The translations under genes and the position numbers were made by a program. The notes beneath the pieces are model-generated. The model did no database searches. It worked only from the letters and a program-made list of their open reading frames with translations, and had not been told where the DNA came from. Positions 22,548 through 31,782 of a stretch of DNA of 64,000 bases are shown in pieces. The stretch is from Streptomyces sp. Je 1-369 (GTDB taxonomy: Bacteria > Actinomycetota > Actinomycetes > Streptomycetales > Streptomycetaceae): positions 1,703,448 to 1,767,447 of the forward strand of contig NZ_CP101750.1 in assembly GCF_026810505.1 (NCBI RefSeq), in the 5' to 3' direction. Every line of letters begins with the position of its first letter. Position 1 is the first letter of the stretch.

Positions 22548-25500
22548 ATGGGGGGCCACCGACCGTCGGATTGGCATGTCCTTGATCTGGAGAAGGATCC
22601 GACGCCGGGTGATCCGCACCGGGTGCGGTCGCTGGCCAAGAACCTGCACGATTTCGCCGACGACGTCGGCAAGGTTCTCCGCGACATCAAGGGGATGGCG
22701 GGCGACGAGGCCATCCTGAAGTGGGTGGGCAAGACCGCCGACGCGTTCACCGAGAAGTTCGAGGACGCCCCCGACAAGCTCAAGAAGCTCAAGAAGAGCT
22801 ACGAGATGGCGGGCGACGCGCTGTCCGCGTACTGGCCCGAGCTGGAGCGCGCCCAGTCCCTGGCCGACAAGGCACTGGTCAAGGGCCGCGAGGCTCAGGC
22901 CGACCTCAGCAGCGCCAAGACCCGTCTCACCTCCGCCGATTCCTGGGTGGACAAGGCCGGCAAGGAAGCCGACAAGTACAAGGACAAGCCCGGCGGCGGC
23001 AAGGACGTGCCCAAACCGGACGAGGACAAGGTCAAGGCCGCCACCCGCAACGCCCACTCCGCCGAGAAGGCCCAGAAGTCCGCCCAAGGTGACGTCGACT
23101 CCGCCCAGAGCGCCCTGGAAGCGGCGAAGAAGATGGCCGCCGACGCGCGCAAGATGCGCGAGGAGGCCGCGGGCACCGCGAAGAAGAAGATCGACGAAGC
23201 GTCCGACGCGGGCATCCAGAACCGCAAGTGGTGGGAGGAGGTCGGCGACTGGGTCTCCGACAACTGGGACACCATCGTCGAGGTCTGCAAGGTCGTCGTC
23301 GCCGTCGTCGGCATCATCGCGATGATCATCGGCGGACCCATCCTCGCCGCCATCGTCATCGTCGCGGGCGCCATCGTCCTGGCCGACACCTTGAGCAAAT
23401 ATGCGAAAGGCCAAGCCACCCTCATGGACGTGGCCTTCGCCGCCATGGACTGCGTACCGGGCGGCAAAGGCATCACCACCGCCGCCAAACTCGCCAAGGG
23501 CGTCAAGAGCGGCCTCAAGGCGATGGCCAAGGGCCTGGGCAAGGGCGGCCTGCGCAAGGGCGCCGATGACGCGGCGGGCGCGGGCAAGAAGGCCGCCTCC
23601 CGGTGCAAGAACGGCGACCCGATCGACATGGTCTCCGGCGAGATGCTCATGGAGGCGACCGACGTCGAGCTCCCGGGGCTGCTGCCCCTGGTCCTTCGGC
23701 GCACCCATCTGTCGACGTACGGGTGGGGCCGGTGGTTCGGTCCGTCCTGGTCCTCGACCCTCGACGAGAGGCTCGAACTGGACGACGAGGGCGTCGTGTT
23801 CGCCGCAGAGGACGGCATGATCCTCCTCTACCCGGTGCCTCTCCCCGGTGCCTCGGTCATGCCCCTGGAAGGGCCGCGATGGCCCCTGGACTGGGACGGC
23901 TCCCCCGGCGCCCCCATCCGCATCTCGGATCCGCGGACGGGCACGGTCCGGCACTTCGCCCCGCTGGGCGCGCCCGGCCCGGACGACACCGCCTTCGTCA
24001 TGCCCTTGGCGGCGATATCGGACCTCACCGGCAAGCGCGTCGACTTCGACCGCGACGAGCACGGGACCCCGACGGCCGTACGGGATTCCGCCGGGCGGCA
24101 CCTCCACGTCGACACGGACGGGGACCGCGTCGTCCGCCTTCGCCTGGCCGACGAGTCGGTGGGCCCCGAGGGCGCCACCCTGCTGTCCTACGGCTACAGC
24201 GACGACAGCCGGCGCAACCTCACCGAGGTCCGCGACTCCGGCGGCGCGCCCCTGAAGCTCACCTACGACGCCCGCGACCGCATCACGTCCTGGACGGACC
24301 GCAACGGCGGCCGGTACCGCTTCACATACGACGACCAGGACCGCTGCATCAGGGGCGAGGGCAGCGAGGGCCGCCTCTCCTGCACCGTCGCGTACGACAC
24401 CGACCACCGCGAGACCCGCTACACGGACTCGCTCGGCCGCACGACCGTCTACCGGCACAACGAGCTGCGTCAGCTCGTGTCCGTGACGGACCCGCTCGGG
24501 CACACCACGCACTCGGAATGGGACCGGTACGACCGGTTGCTCTCCCGCACGGACGCGCTCGGCCGGACGACCCGTTACCGCTACGACGGGAACGGCGTTC
24601 CGACGCACGTCGTGCGCCCCGACGGGCTGCGGAGCGTCGCGGAGCTCGACGAGCACGGCAGGCCCGTGACGCTCACCGAGCCCGACGGCGCCGTGTGGCG
24701 CACGGAGTACGACTCCGCGGGCCGTCTCACGGCGGAGACCGACCCGACCGGCGCTCGCGTCTCCTACGGGTACGGCGAGACCGGCGGCATCTCCACGATC
24801 ACCGATGCCTCGGGCCGCGCCACCCTGTTGGAGACCGACGCCGCCGGTCTGCCCGTCGCGACGACCGACGCCGAGGGCGCGACGACGCGGTACCAGCGGG
24901 ACGCTTTCGGGCGGCTCGTCGCGCAGACGGGTCCGGACGGCTCCCGCACCACCTTCGCGTGGACACCGGAGGGCAGGCCGGTCCGGCGCACCCTGCCCGA
25001 CGGAAGCACGGAACACTGGAGCCATGACGGCGAGGGCAACCTCGTCGAGCACGTGGACACCGTCGGCCGCGTGACGCGCTTCGAGTACGGCGCGTTCGAT
25101 CTGCTGGAGAAGCGGATCGACCCGGACGGATCCTGCCTGCGCTTCGCCTACGACGGCGAACTGCGCGTCACCTCGGTGACGAATCAACTCGGCGCCACCT
25201 GGAGCTACTTCTACGACGCCGCCGGCCGGCTCACCCACGAGCAGGACTTCGAGGGGCGCACGCGGAGCTACCGCCACGACGCCGTCGGACAACTCGTCGA
25301 GCAGACGAACGGTGCGGGCGAAACCACCGAGTACGTGCGCGACCTGCTCGGCAAGGTCCTGGAACAGCGGACCCCCGAGGGCATCACCAGCTACGAGTAC
25401 GACGCGGTGGGCAACCTCAGAGTCGTGCGCGGCAACGGCACGGAGGTCTCGTACGAACGCGACGCCCTCGGCCGGGTCCTCGCCGAGACGTGCGACGGCG

Positions 25501-27170
25501 CGACCGTGCGCTCGGCCTACGACGAGCTGGGCAGGCGCACGCGCCGGGTGACGCCGTCGAACGCGGAGAGCCACTGGGAGTACGACGGCCGCGACCGGCC
25601 CGTCCTGCTGCGGACGGCGGGCCGGGCGGTCACCTTCGGCTACGACGAGGCGGGCCGCGAGACCGAGCGCCGGGCCGGGGCGACGGTGCTCAGCCAGAGC
25701 TGGGACTCGAACGGCAGGCTGAGCTCCCAGACGGTGACCGCCGGCATCGCGCCGACGGCGCCCGCACGGCACAGGGTGCAGGAGCGGACGTACCGCTACC
25801 GGCCGGACGGTACGGTCCGGGCGATCCACGACCTGGTCAACGGGGACCGGACCGTCGACGTCGACGGCACCGGCCGGGTCACCGGCGTGCGGGCGGACAC
25901 CTGGTCGGAACGGTATGCGTACGACGCGGCGGGGAACGTCGTGTCGGCCGAGTGGCCGGCGGCCGAGGCCCCCGCGTCGTCCACGCCGTCCCGGAGCTCT
26001 CTCGGCGACCCGGGCGGACGGCCCGGAGGCGTGCGGTACGACTTCGACGCCCAGGGCCGTGTGGTGCGGCGGCGCAAGAAGCGTCTCTCGCGCAAGGCCG
26101 ACGTCTGGCACTACACGTGGGACAGCCAGGACCGCCTCGTCGGCGTGGTCACGCCGGACGGGGAGAAATGGGCGTACCGGTACGACCCGTTCGGCCGCCG
26201 TACCGCGAAGCGGCGGCTCGCGGCCGACGGCGAGACAGTCGTGGCGGAGGTGCGGTTCGCCTGGGACGGCTTCGTGCTCGCGGAGCAGATCGAGCGGTCC
26301 GGCGACGAACCGCTCCGGTGCACGACGTGGGACTGGGAGAGGGACCGCTTCAGCCCGGTCACGCAGACCGAGCGTGTCGCCGCGCCACGGGACGGCCGCG
26401 ACGCGGAGCAGGAGTGGGTCGACGAGCAGTTCTACTCGATCGTCACGGACGTGGTCGGCGCGCCCGCGGAACTGTTCGACGAGGACGGCGGTCTCGCGTG
26501 GCGCGCGCGGACCACCGTCTGGGGCGCCCCGCTGGACGAGGAGGCTTCCGATGACCGCGCCCGCTGCCCCCTCCGGCTTCCCGGCCAGTACCACGACCCC
26601 GAGTCGGCGCTGCACTACAACTACCAGCGTCACTACGATCCGGAGACGGGCCGGTACGTATCCCTGGACCCGCTCGATCTCGCCCCTGGCCCGAACCCGC
26701 GCGCGTACGCGTCGAACCCCTTCACCGGGGTGGACCCGCTGGGTCTCGCGCCGGACTGCGAGCGTGCCCTCCAGGCCGCCCGCGACCGGGCCGACCTCGA
26801 ACAGGCCAGGCCCGGCGCCAGCAAGCAGACGAGGCCGACGAGCACGGCGGGGCTCACCGTGCCGGGGCACCAGGGGACCTTCAGCGGCGCCAGCATCAAG
26901 GGCGGCGGCGACCACAACCTGCACCCGGACGTGCGGGCCGCCTACGACAGGGTGCCGATGGAGCTGCGCCCGACGGGGAACCAGCACGGCCGGTGCGGCG
27001 AGGCGGAGGCCCTGTCGAACGCCATGCACGCCGGGCACGACCCGAGGGGTGGGGTGAGCGCCGCGGTGGACGTACGCGCGGCGGGTAATCCCAAACACGG
27101 CGTGCCCAAGGCGCCTTGTTCGTCATGTCAGCATGTGCTCGACCAATTCGGAATCACGGCGGTGACCTAG
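22548..27170 (+). CDS. RHS-repeat polymorphic toxin with YwqJ-type deaminase tip
   Basis: A 1,540-residue toxin in modular order: a helical, charge-rich N-terminus (1-230) of the kind proposed as a type VII-like secretion signal in actinobacterial toxins, a hydrophobic hairpin at about 245-281, the DUF6531 start (DPIDMVSGEMLMEATDVELPG near 360), a long series of YD/RHS repeats (about 480-1330), the RHS core end (YVSLDPLDL..DPLGLAPDC), and a 137-residue tip from 1404. The tip has RCGEAEA (C1483, E1485) and PCSSC (C1524, C1527), the zinc and proton-shuttle signature of YwqJ-family nucleic-acid deaminases. The ATG has GGGGGAAG upstream. The immunity gene starts one base after the stop. Target and export route are inferred. 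Confidence 0.92.
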   Translation: MGGHRPSDWHVLDLEKDPTPGDPHRVRSLAKNLHDFADDVGKVLRDIKGMAGDEAILKWVGKTADAFTEKFEDAPDKLKKLKKSYEMAGDALSAYWPELERAQSLADKALVKGREAQADLSSAKTRLTSADSWVDKAGKEADKYKDKPGGGKDVPKPDEDKVKAATRNAHSAEKAQKSAQGDVDSAQSALEAAKKMAADARKMREEAAGTAKKKIDEASDAGIQNRKWWEEVGDWVSDNWDTIVEVCKVVVAVVGIIAMIIGGPILAAIVIVAGAIVLADTLSKYAKGQATLMDVAFAAMDCVPGGKGITTAAKLAKGVKSGLKAMAKGLGKGGLRKGADDAAGAGKKAASRCKNGDPIDMVSGEMLMEATDVELPGLLPLVLRRTHLSTYGWGRWFGPSWSSTLDERLELDDEGVVFAAEDGMILLYPVPLPGASVMPLEGPRWPLDWDGSPGAPIRISDPRTGTVRHFAPLGAPGPDDTAFVMPLAAISDLTGKRVDFDRDEHGTPTAVRDSAGRHLHVDTDGDRVVRLRLADESVGPEGATLLSYGYSDDSRRNLTEVRDSGGAPLKLTYDARDRITSWTDRNGGRYRFTYDDQDRCIRGEGSEGRLSCTVAYDTDHRETRYTDSLGRTTVYRHNELRQLVSVTDPLGHTTHSEWDRYDRLLSRTDALGRTTRYRYDGNGVPTHVVRPDGLRSVAELDEHGRPVTLTEPDGAVWRTEYDSAGRLTAETDPTGARVSYGYGETGGISTITDASGRATLLETDAAGLPVATTDAEGATTRYQRDAFGRLVAQTGPDGSRTTFAWTPEGRPVRRTLPDGSTEHWSHDGEGNLVEHVDTVGRVTRFEYGAFDLLEKRIDPDGSCLRFAYDGELRVTSVTNQLGATWSYFYDAAGRLTHEQDFEGRTRSYRHDAVGQLVEQTNGAGETTEYVRDLLGKVLEQRTPEGITSYEYDAVGNLRVVRGNGTEVSYERDALGRVLAETCDGATVRSAYDELGRRTRRVTPSNAESHWEYDGRDRPVLLRTAGRAVTFGYDEAGRETERRAGATVLSQSWDSNGRLSSQTVTAGIAPTAPARHRVQERTYRYRPDGTVRAIHDLVNGDRTVDVDGTGRVTGVRADTWSERYAYDAAGNVVSAEWPAAEAPASSTPSRSSLGDPGGRPGGVRYDFDAQGRVVRRRKKRLSRKADVWHYTWDSQDRLVGVVTPDGEKWAYRYDPFGRRTAKRRLAADGETVVAEVRFAWDGFVLAEQIERSGDEPLRCTTWDWERDRFSPVTQTERVAAPRDGRDAEQEWVDEQFYSIVTDVVGAPAELFDEDGGLAWRARTTVWGAPLDEEASDDRARCPLRLPGQYHDPESALHYNYQRHYDPETGRYVSLDPLDLAPGPNPRAYASNPFTGVDPLGLAPDCERALQAARDRADLEQARPGASKQTRPTSTAGLTVPGHQGTFSGASIKGGGDHNLHPDVRAAYDRVPMELRPTGNQHGRCGEAEALSNAMHAGHDPRGGVSAAVDVRAAGNPKHGVPKAPCSSCQHVLDQFGITAVT

Positions 27171-27614
27171 ATGAGTACAGAACCCTGCGGGCGTTGGTCG
27201 GAGGAGTCCGACCGTGTGTTGCGGGCGGCCGGGTGGCATCCCGGGCGGTCCGTGCCGACGGCCGAGTGGGAGCGCGTCCTGCACGAGCACGGCGGCTTCG
27301 AGATGCATGAGGCGGCACGGCTCTTCCTCGCCGAGTTCGGCGGTCTGGCGAGCGAGGAGCGGGGCCCTGGGCGGACGATGGCCCGCATGGGCTTTCGGCT
27401 CGACCCCCTCGCGGCGGAATGGGACGACGAGATCTTCGACGTGCTCAGCGAGGAAGCCGGTGCGTACCTGTATCCCGTCGGCGAGGCCGATCGTCGCAAC
27501 ACCTACCTGGGGATCGCGCCGGACGGCAAGGTCTACGCCGGGATGGACAGCGTCACCCTGCTCGCCGACACCGGCGACGAGGCCCTGGAGAAGCTCATCG
27601 AGGGAATCCGGTGA
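27171..27614 (+). CDS. SUKH-3 family immunity protein
   Basis: A 147-residue protein with the SUKH-3 pattern: RVLRAAGWHPGRSV at 15-28, then HEAARLFLAEFGGL at 46-59, and a C-terminal YLGIAPDGKVYAGMD. SUKH proteins are immunity proteins of polymorphic toxins and bind the toxin tip. Its ATG directly follows the toxin TAG with no gap, so the pair is translationally coupled and guards the producer against its own deaminase. The known pairing of SUKH families with deaminase tips in actinobacteria agrees. Neighbours downstream are unrelated. Confidence 0.92.
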   Translation: MSTEPCGRWSEESDRVLRAAGWHPGRSVPTAEWERVLHEHGGFEMHEAARLFLAEFGGLASEERGPGRTMARMGFRLDPLAAEWDDEIFDVLSEEAGAYLYPVGEADRRNTYLGIAPDGKVYAGMDSVTLLADTGDEALEKLIEGIR

Positions 27615-27666
27615 AGAGGTGTGACGGCGTGACGGCTTGAAGGCGTAAGAACGTGAAGGCGGGCGG

Positions 27667-29109
27667 TCAGCGGAGGTTCAGCACCTCGTCGCAGGCCGCG
27701 CGCAGCCGTCGTACTCCCTCCGTGATCTCCCCCACCCCCGGCACCGCCGCGAAGCTCAGCCGGACGTGTGCTGCCGGGGGTTCGGCCGCGAAGTACGGGC
27801 GGCCCGGCGCCACGGCCACGCCCGCGCGCAGTGCCGCGGAGGCGAACGCGGCCTCGTCGGCGCCGTCGGGCAGCCGTACCCACAGGTGGTAGCCGCCCGC
27901 CGGGATGTGCTCCACCGTGAGTTCGGGCAGCCGTAGCCGCAGCGCCGCCGACATGGCGTCCCTGCGCCCCTTCAACTCGCCCGCGACCGCCCGCAGATGG
28001 CGTGGCCAGGCCGGTGAGCCCACCAGTTCGAGCGCCGCTTCCTGAAGGGGCCGCGGCACGAAGAAGTGGTCGACGACCTGGATGGCGCGGAGCCTTTCGA
28101 GGACCGGGCCGCGGGCCGCGAGCGCGCTGACGCGGAAGCTCGGCGAGGTGGCCTTGGTGAGCGAACAGACGTGGACGACGACGCCGTCGGGGTCGTCGGA
28201 CGAGAGCGGGCGCGGCAGCGGGCCCGCGTCCTCGTGGACGAGGCGGCGCACGAAGTCGTCCTCGATGACGAACGCGCCCGCCTCGCGGGCGATCCGCAGG
28301 ACCTCGGGGCGGCGCTCGGCGGAGAGCACGGCGCCGGTCGGGTTCTGGAACAGCGGCTGGCAGACGAAGACCCGGGCGCCGGTCGCCCGGAACGCTGCCT
28401 CCAGAAGTTGGGGCCGCACCCCGTCCGTGTCGACGGGCACGGGGACAGGACGCAGCCCCGCCGCCCGTGCGATGGCGAGCATGCCGGGATACGTGGGGGA
28501 CTCGACGAGGACCGGCGCCCCGGGCGGGGCGAGCGCTCGCAGTGCCGTCGTCAGGGCGCTCTGGCCACCTGCCGTGATCAGTACCTCGGCGGCCGTGACG
28601 GCCCCGCCGATCCCTCGCGCGAACCATTCGCGCAGCTCGGGCAGTCCGTCGACGGGCGGCCTCCCCCACGCGCCCGGCCGCCGTCCCGCGCGGGCGAGGG
28701 CCGCTGCCATCGCCTGCCCGGGCTGTAGCGCGGGGTCGAGGTAGCCGCCGTTGAACTCGATGACGCCCGGCGGCGGGGCGGCGAGCGTGGCGAGGACCCC
28801 GGTCGCGTCGACCGAGCGCGGCACGAGCTCCGTGGCGGCGTCGGCGCTCAGCGTCACCTCCTGCCACGAGGTGTCCCCGGCAGGGGCGGCGGGCGCCGTC
28901 GGCTCGGCGCGGAAGACGCCCGCACCGGGGCGGGTGACGACGAGCCCTTCGGCGGCGAGCTGCGCGAGGGCCCTCGACACGGTCACGGGGCTCACTCTGA
29001 ACCGTTCCACGATCGCCCGGCTCGACGGCAGCTTTCCACCCGGTGAGTAGCGGTCCAGCTCGTTCCGCAGCCGTTTCGCCAGATCGCCCACACTGCTACT
29101 GTCATGCAT
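27667..29109 (-). CDS. MocR-type regulator (GntR HTH fused to aminotransferase)
   Basis: A 480-residue fusion: GntR winged helix-turn-helix at about 28-60 (LPSSRAIVERFRVS..TVSRALAQL) and a fold-type-I aminotransferase domain from about 100 with the PLP lysine K319 in SLTKATS. MocR proteins use PLP chemistry to sense amines or amino acids and regulate neighbouring genes. The start ATG (29107-29109) is inside a 16-bp palindrome and overlaps the ATG of the divergent EamA transporter by two bases. The transporter is the likely target. A plain aminotransferase role is possible but less likely given the HTH. Confidence 0.92.
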   Translation of the reverse strand: MHDSSSVGDLAKRLRNELDRYSPGGKLPSSRAIVERFRVSPVTVSRALAQLAAEGLVVTRPGAGVFRAEPTAPAAPAGDTSWQEVTLSADAATELVPRSVDATGVLATLAAPPPGVIEFNGGYLDPALQPGQAMAAALARAGRRPGAWGRPPVDGLPELREWFARGIGGAVTAAEVLITAGGQSALTTALRALAPPGAPVLVESPTYPGMLAIARAAGLRPVPVPVDTDGVRPQLLEAAFRATGARVFVCQPLFQNPTGAVLSAERRPEVLRIAREAGAFVIEDDFVRRLVHEDAGPLPRPLSSDDPDGVVVHVCSLTKATSPSFRVSALAARGPVLERLRAIQVVDHFFVPRPLQEAALELVGSPAWPRHLRAVAGELKGRRDAMSAALRLRLPELTVEHIPAGGYHLWVRLPDGADEAAFASAALRAGVAVAPGRPYFAAEPPAAHVRLSFAAVPGVGEITEGVRRLRAACDEVLNLR

Positions 29110-29114
29110 GACAG
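29099..29114. promoter_or_regulatory. 16-bp palindrome on the overlapping start codons of mocR and eamA
   Basis: CTGTCATGCATGACAG is a perfect palindrome. It contains the ATG of the leftward regulator gene and the ATG of the rightward transporter. A MocR-family protein could bind it and repress both genes; this is inference from symmetry and position. Confidence 0.65.
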
Positions 29115-30058
29115 CACAGGATAGCGCTACTCGACCGTCCCGGATAGCGGTTCCCGCCCCCGGCCGAGAGCCCCGAGAACCGGCACCCGCTCCGGCGGGG
29201 ACGCACCGCACCGGCACCCTGATGGCCGCCCTCGGCGTCATCGCTTTCTCCCTCACGTTCCCCTCCACCGCCTGGGGCCTCGAAGGCATCGGCCCGTGGA
29301 GCTTCGTGACCCTGCGCGGGGCGCTCAGCGCGCTCGTCGCGGGCGGCTGTCTGCTCGCGCTGCGCGTCGCGGTCCCCGACCGCCGCCACTGGGCGGGCCT
29401 CGCGGTGGTCGGCGCCGGGGTCGTCGTCGGCTTCCCGCTGCTCACCACGCTCGCCCTGCAGACCTCCACGACCGCGCACGCGGCCGTGGTCGTCGGCCTG
29501 CTCCCCCTCACGACCGCCGTCTTCTCGGTGCTGCGCAACGGCGCGCGCCCGTCGCGCGCCTTCTGGGCGGCGGCGCTCGCCGGGGCCGCGGCCGTCATCG
29601 CGTTCACCGTGCAACAGAGCGGCGGTGCCCTCACCACCGCCGACCTGTACCTCTTCGGCGCGCTGCTGATCTGTGCGGCCGGCTACACCGAGGGCGGCCG
29701 CCTGGCCCGCGAGATGCCCGGCTGGCAGGTCATCGGCTGGGCGCTGATCCTCTGCCTGCCGCTCAACCTCCTGGGCGCGGCCCTGGCCCTGCCCCACGAG
29801 TCCTTCCAGCTGACCGGGCACAGCACGGCGGGGCTGCTGTACGCGGCGCTCGGCTCGCAGTTCCTCGGCCTGGTCGTCTGGTACCGGGGCATGGCGGCCA
29901 TCGGCGTCCCCAAGGCCAGCCAGCTCCAGCTCGCCCAGCCGCTCCTCACGCTGGTGTGGTCGGTGTTCCTGCTCGGCGAGCACCTCACTGTCGCCGCACC
30001 CCTCACGGCGGCCGCGGTCCTCGTCTGCATCGCGGTCACCCAACGCTCCCGCGGCTGA
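29108..30058 (+). CDS. EamA/DMT-family transporter
   Basis: A 316-residue membrane protein with about ten hydrophobic segments in two repeats, the DMT/EamA layout; the first half begins LMAALGVIAFSLTFPSTAWG and the second near ALLICAAGYTEGGRLARE. DMT permeases export or import amino acids and small metabolites. The first 35 residues are a hydrophilic tail, so the true start may be later (for example near 29222). The ATG at 29108 overlaps the divergent MocR start. Probable target of that regulator. Confidence 0.9.
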   Translation: MTAQDSATRPSRIAVPAPGREPREPAPAPAGTHRTGTLMAALGVIAFSLTFPSTAWGLEGIGPWSFVTLRGALSALVAGGCLLALRVAVPDRRHWAGLAVVGAGVVVGFPLLTTLALQTSTTAHAAVVVGLLPLTTAVFSVLRNGARPSRAFWAAALAGAAAVIAFTVQQSGGALTTADLYLFGALLICAAGYTEGGRLAREMPGWQVIGWALILCLPLNLLGAALALPHESFQLTGHSTAGLLYAALGSQFLGLVVWYRGMAAIGVPKASQLQLAQPLLTLVWSVFLLGEHLTVAAPLTAAAVLVCIAVTQRSRG

Positions 30059-30153
30059 CGGGCGTAGCGCCCGACAGGTCCCAACTCCCGCCACTCGTCG
30101 TACACTTGCCGCCACGGATCGCGACCGCAGAGCGGGATGAGGGGGCACTTCAG

Positions 30154-30348
30154 ATGCGTGCAACCGTAGGCGACGAGCTGGTGGTGCACGGCAGGATCGT
30201 CGGGCAGCACGACCGGGTCGCGCAGGTCGTCGAGGTGCTGGGGGCGAACGGCGGTCCGCCGTACCGCGTCCGCTTCGAGGACGGCCACGAGACCGTGATG
30301 TCGCCGGGCCCCGACACCGTCGTACGGCATCAGGACCCGGCTCCCTGA
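30154..30348 (+). CDS. DUF1918 small protein
   Basis: A 64-residue protein with the DUF1918 pattern GDELVVHGRIVGQHDRVAQVVEV..PPYRVRFEDGHETVMSPGPD. The fold is a small SH3-like barrel; function is unknown. The ATG at 30154 has GAGGGGG about nine bases upstream. It follows eamA by 95 bases and may be read from the same transcript. Confidence 0.88.
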   Translation: MRATVGDELVVHGRIVGQHDRVAQVVEVLGANGGPPYRVRFEDGHETVMSPGPDTVVRHQDPAP

Positions 30349-30358
30349 CGTACGAGGA

Positions 30359-31594
30359 TCAGCGCGGCGGCTTCGCCGGCTTCTGGTAGTGGTCGGCGAC
30401 CACCCGCGCCATCGCGCCGATCTTGTCGACGCCGACCTCCTTCGCCGAGAAGTAGACGTGCCCGCGCACCCCGTGGAAGCCCTCGGCGTACGTGAGGTGC
30501 CGGGACAGCTCCGCGGGGTCCTGCCAGGCGGCGGGCTGCGCCGGGTCGCCCGCCTTGTACAGGGCCTCGCCGATGTAGAGGTGCACGCCCGTGCCGCGCA
30601 CGACGTCGTTCCACCACGGGATGAGCTTCGCGTAGTCCGCGGCGGGGAAGCCGATGTTCCAGTACACCTGCGGGACGATGTAGTCGATCCAGCCCTTCTT
30701 CACCCAGCCGCGGGTGTCCGCGTACAGATCGTCGTAGGTCTGCACGCCCGCCCGGGTGTCCGAGCCCGTCGGGTCGGTGGCGATGTTGCGCCAGACCGCG
30801 AAGGGGCTGATCCCGAACTGTGTCCGCGCCCGCGCCTTCTTCACCCGCCGGGCCATCTCGCGCACGAGCCGGTCGATGTTGTCCCGTCGCCACGACGCCC
30901 GGTCGGGGAAGCCGCCGCCGTACCGCTCGAAGGCGTCGTCGTCGTCGAAGACCTGGCCCGCGACGGGATACGGGTAGAAGTAGTCGTCCCAGTGCACCGC
31001 GTCGATCGGATAGCGGCGCACGGCGTCGAGCATCGCGTCCTGCACGAAGCGCCGCACCGCGGGCAGCCCCGGGTTGTAGTACAGCTTCCCGCCGTACGGC
31101 ACGACCCAGTCGGGGTGCACCCGCGCGGGGTGCGTGGCCACCAGACGGGACGGGTCGGTGTGGTTGGCGATCCGGAACGGGTTGAACCACGCGTGCAGCT
31201 CCAGGCCCCTGCGGTGCGCCTCGTGCACGGCGGTGCCCAGCGGGTCCCAGCCCGGGTCCTTGCCCTGGACGCCGGTCAGGTACTCCGACCACGGCTCGTA
31301 GGGCGACGGCCACAGGGCGTCCGCGGTGGGACGCACCTGGAAGACCACCGCATTGAGTCTGCGGTTCACGGCCGAGTCCAGATAGGCCAGCAACTCGCTG
31401 CGCTGCTGCGCCGCCGGGAGGCCCGGCTTGGACGGCCAGTCACGGTTGACGACGCTCGCCAGCCACATGCCGCGCAGTTCGCGGCCGTCCTTCGGGCGCC
31501 GGCCGGACGCGGCGACCGCGTCCCCCGCCGTCGCAAGTCCGGCCACCGTCGCGACGGCCACCACGGAGAAACCCCGACGTGACATACGCCTCAT
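30359..31594 (-). CDS. Tat-exported family-10-like glycosyl hydrolase (GHL10)
   Basis: A 411-residue secreted protein. The N-terminus MRRMSRRGFSVVAVATVAGL carries a twin-arginine signal. The body matches the GHL10 family: LRGMWLASVVNRDWP near 45, VVFQVRPTADALWPS, LHAWFNPFRI and HWDDYFYPYP. Family members resemble TIM-barrel glycosidases and act on cell-wall or exopolysaccharides; the substrate is unproven. I prefer ATG 31594 because GGGGG lies seven bases upstream; ATG 31600 and 31585 are alternatives. Monocistronic, convergent with DUF1918. Confidence 0.87.
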   Translation of the reverse strand: MRRMSRRGFSVVAVATVAGLATAGDAVAASGRRPKDGRELRGMWLASVVNRDWPSKPGLPAAQQRSELLAYLDSAVNRRLNAVVFQVRPTADALWPSPYEPWSEYLTGVQGKDPGWDPLGTAVHEAHRRGLELHAWFNPFRIANHTDPSRLVATHPARVHPDWVVPYGGKLYYNPGLPAVRRFVQDAMLDAVRRYPIDAVHWDDYFYPYPVAGQVFDDDDAFERYGGGFPDRASWRRDNIDRLVREMARRVKKARARTQFGISPFAVWRNIATDPTGSDTRAGVQTYDDLYADTRGWVKKGWIDYIVPQVYWNIGFPAADYAKLIPWWNDVVRGTGVHLYIGEALYKAGDPAQPAAWQDPAELSRHLTYAEGFHGVRGHVYFSAKEVGVDKIGAMARVVADHYQKPAKPPR

Positions 31595-31782
31595 CTGCAT
31601 GCCCCCTGAGCTCGCTGTGCACCGACATCCCTTGCCGGTGGGGCACAGCATGCCCGACCCGGCCCGTCATGGCGCCCTCATTGCGGAGTAACGTTCACGG
31701 CCGAGGCAGGCACACCGAATCCATATACGGGGGGGTCCTGCCGGTCCCGTTGATCAGCGAAAGGCACGAGGTGACCGACTCC

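Noticed and set aside
22446..27098. A 1,550-residue open frame on the minus strand across the RHS gene
   Set aside because: It mirrors the high-G+C RHS gene, is Arg/Val/Gly-rich without domains, and the plus-strand product has clear conserved modules.
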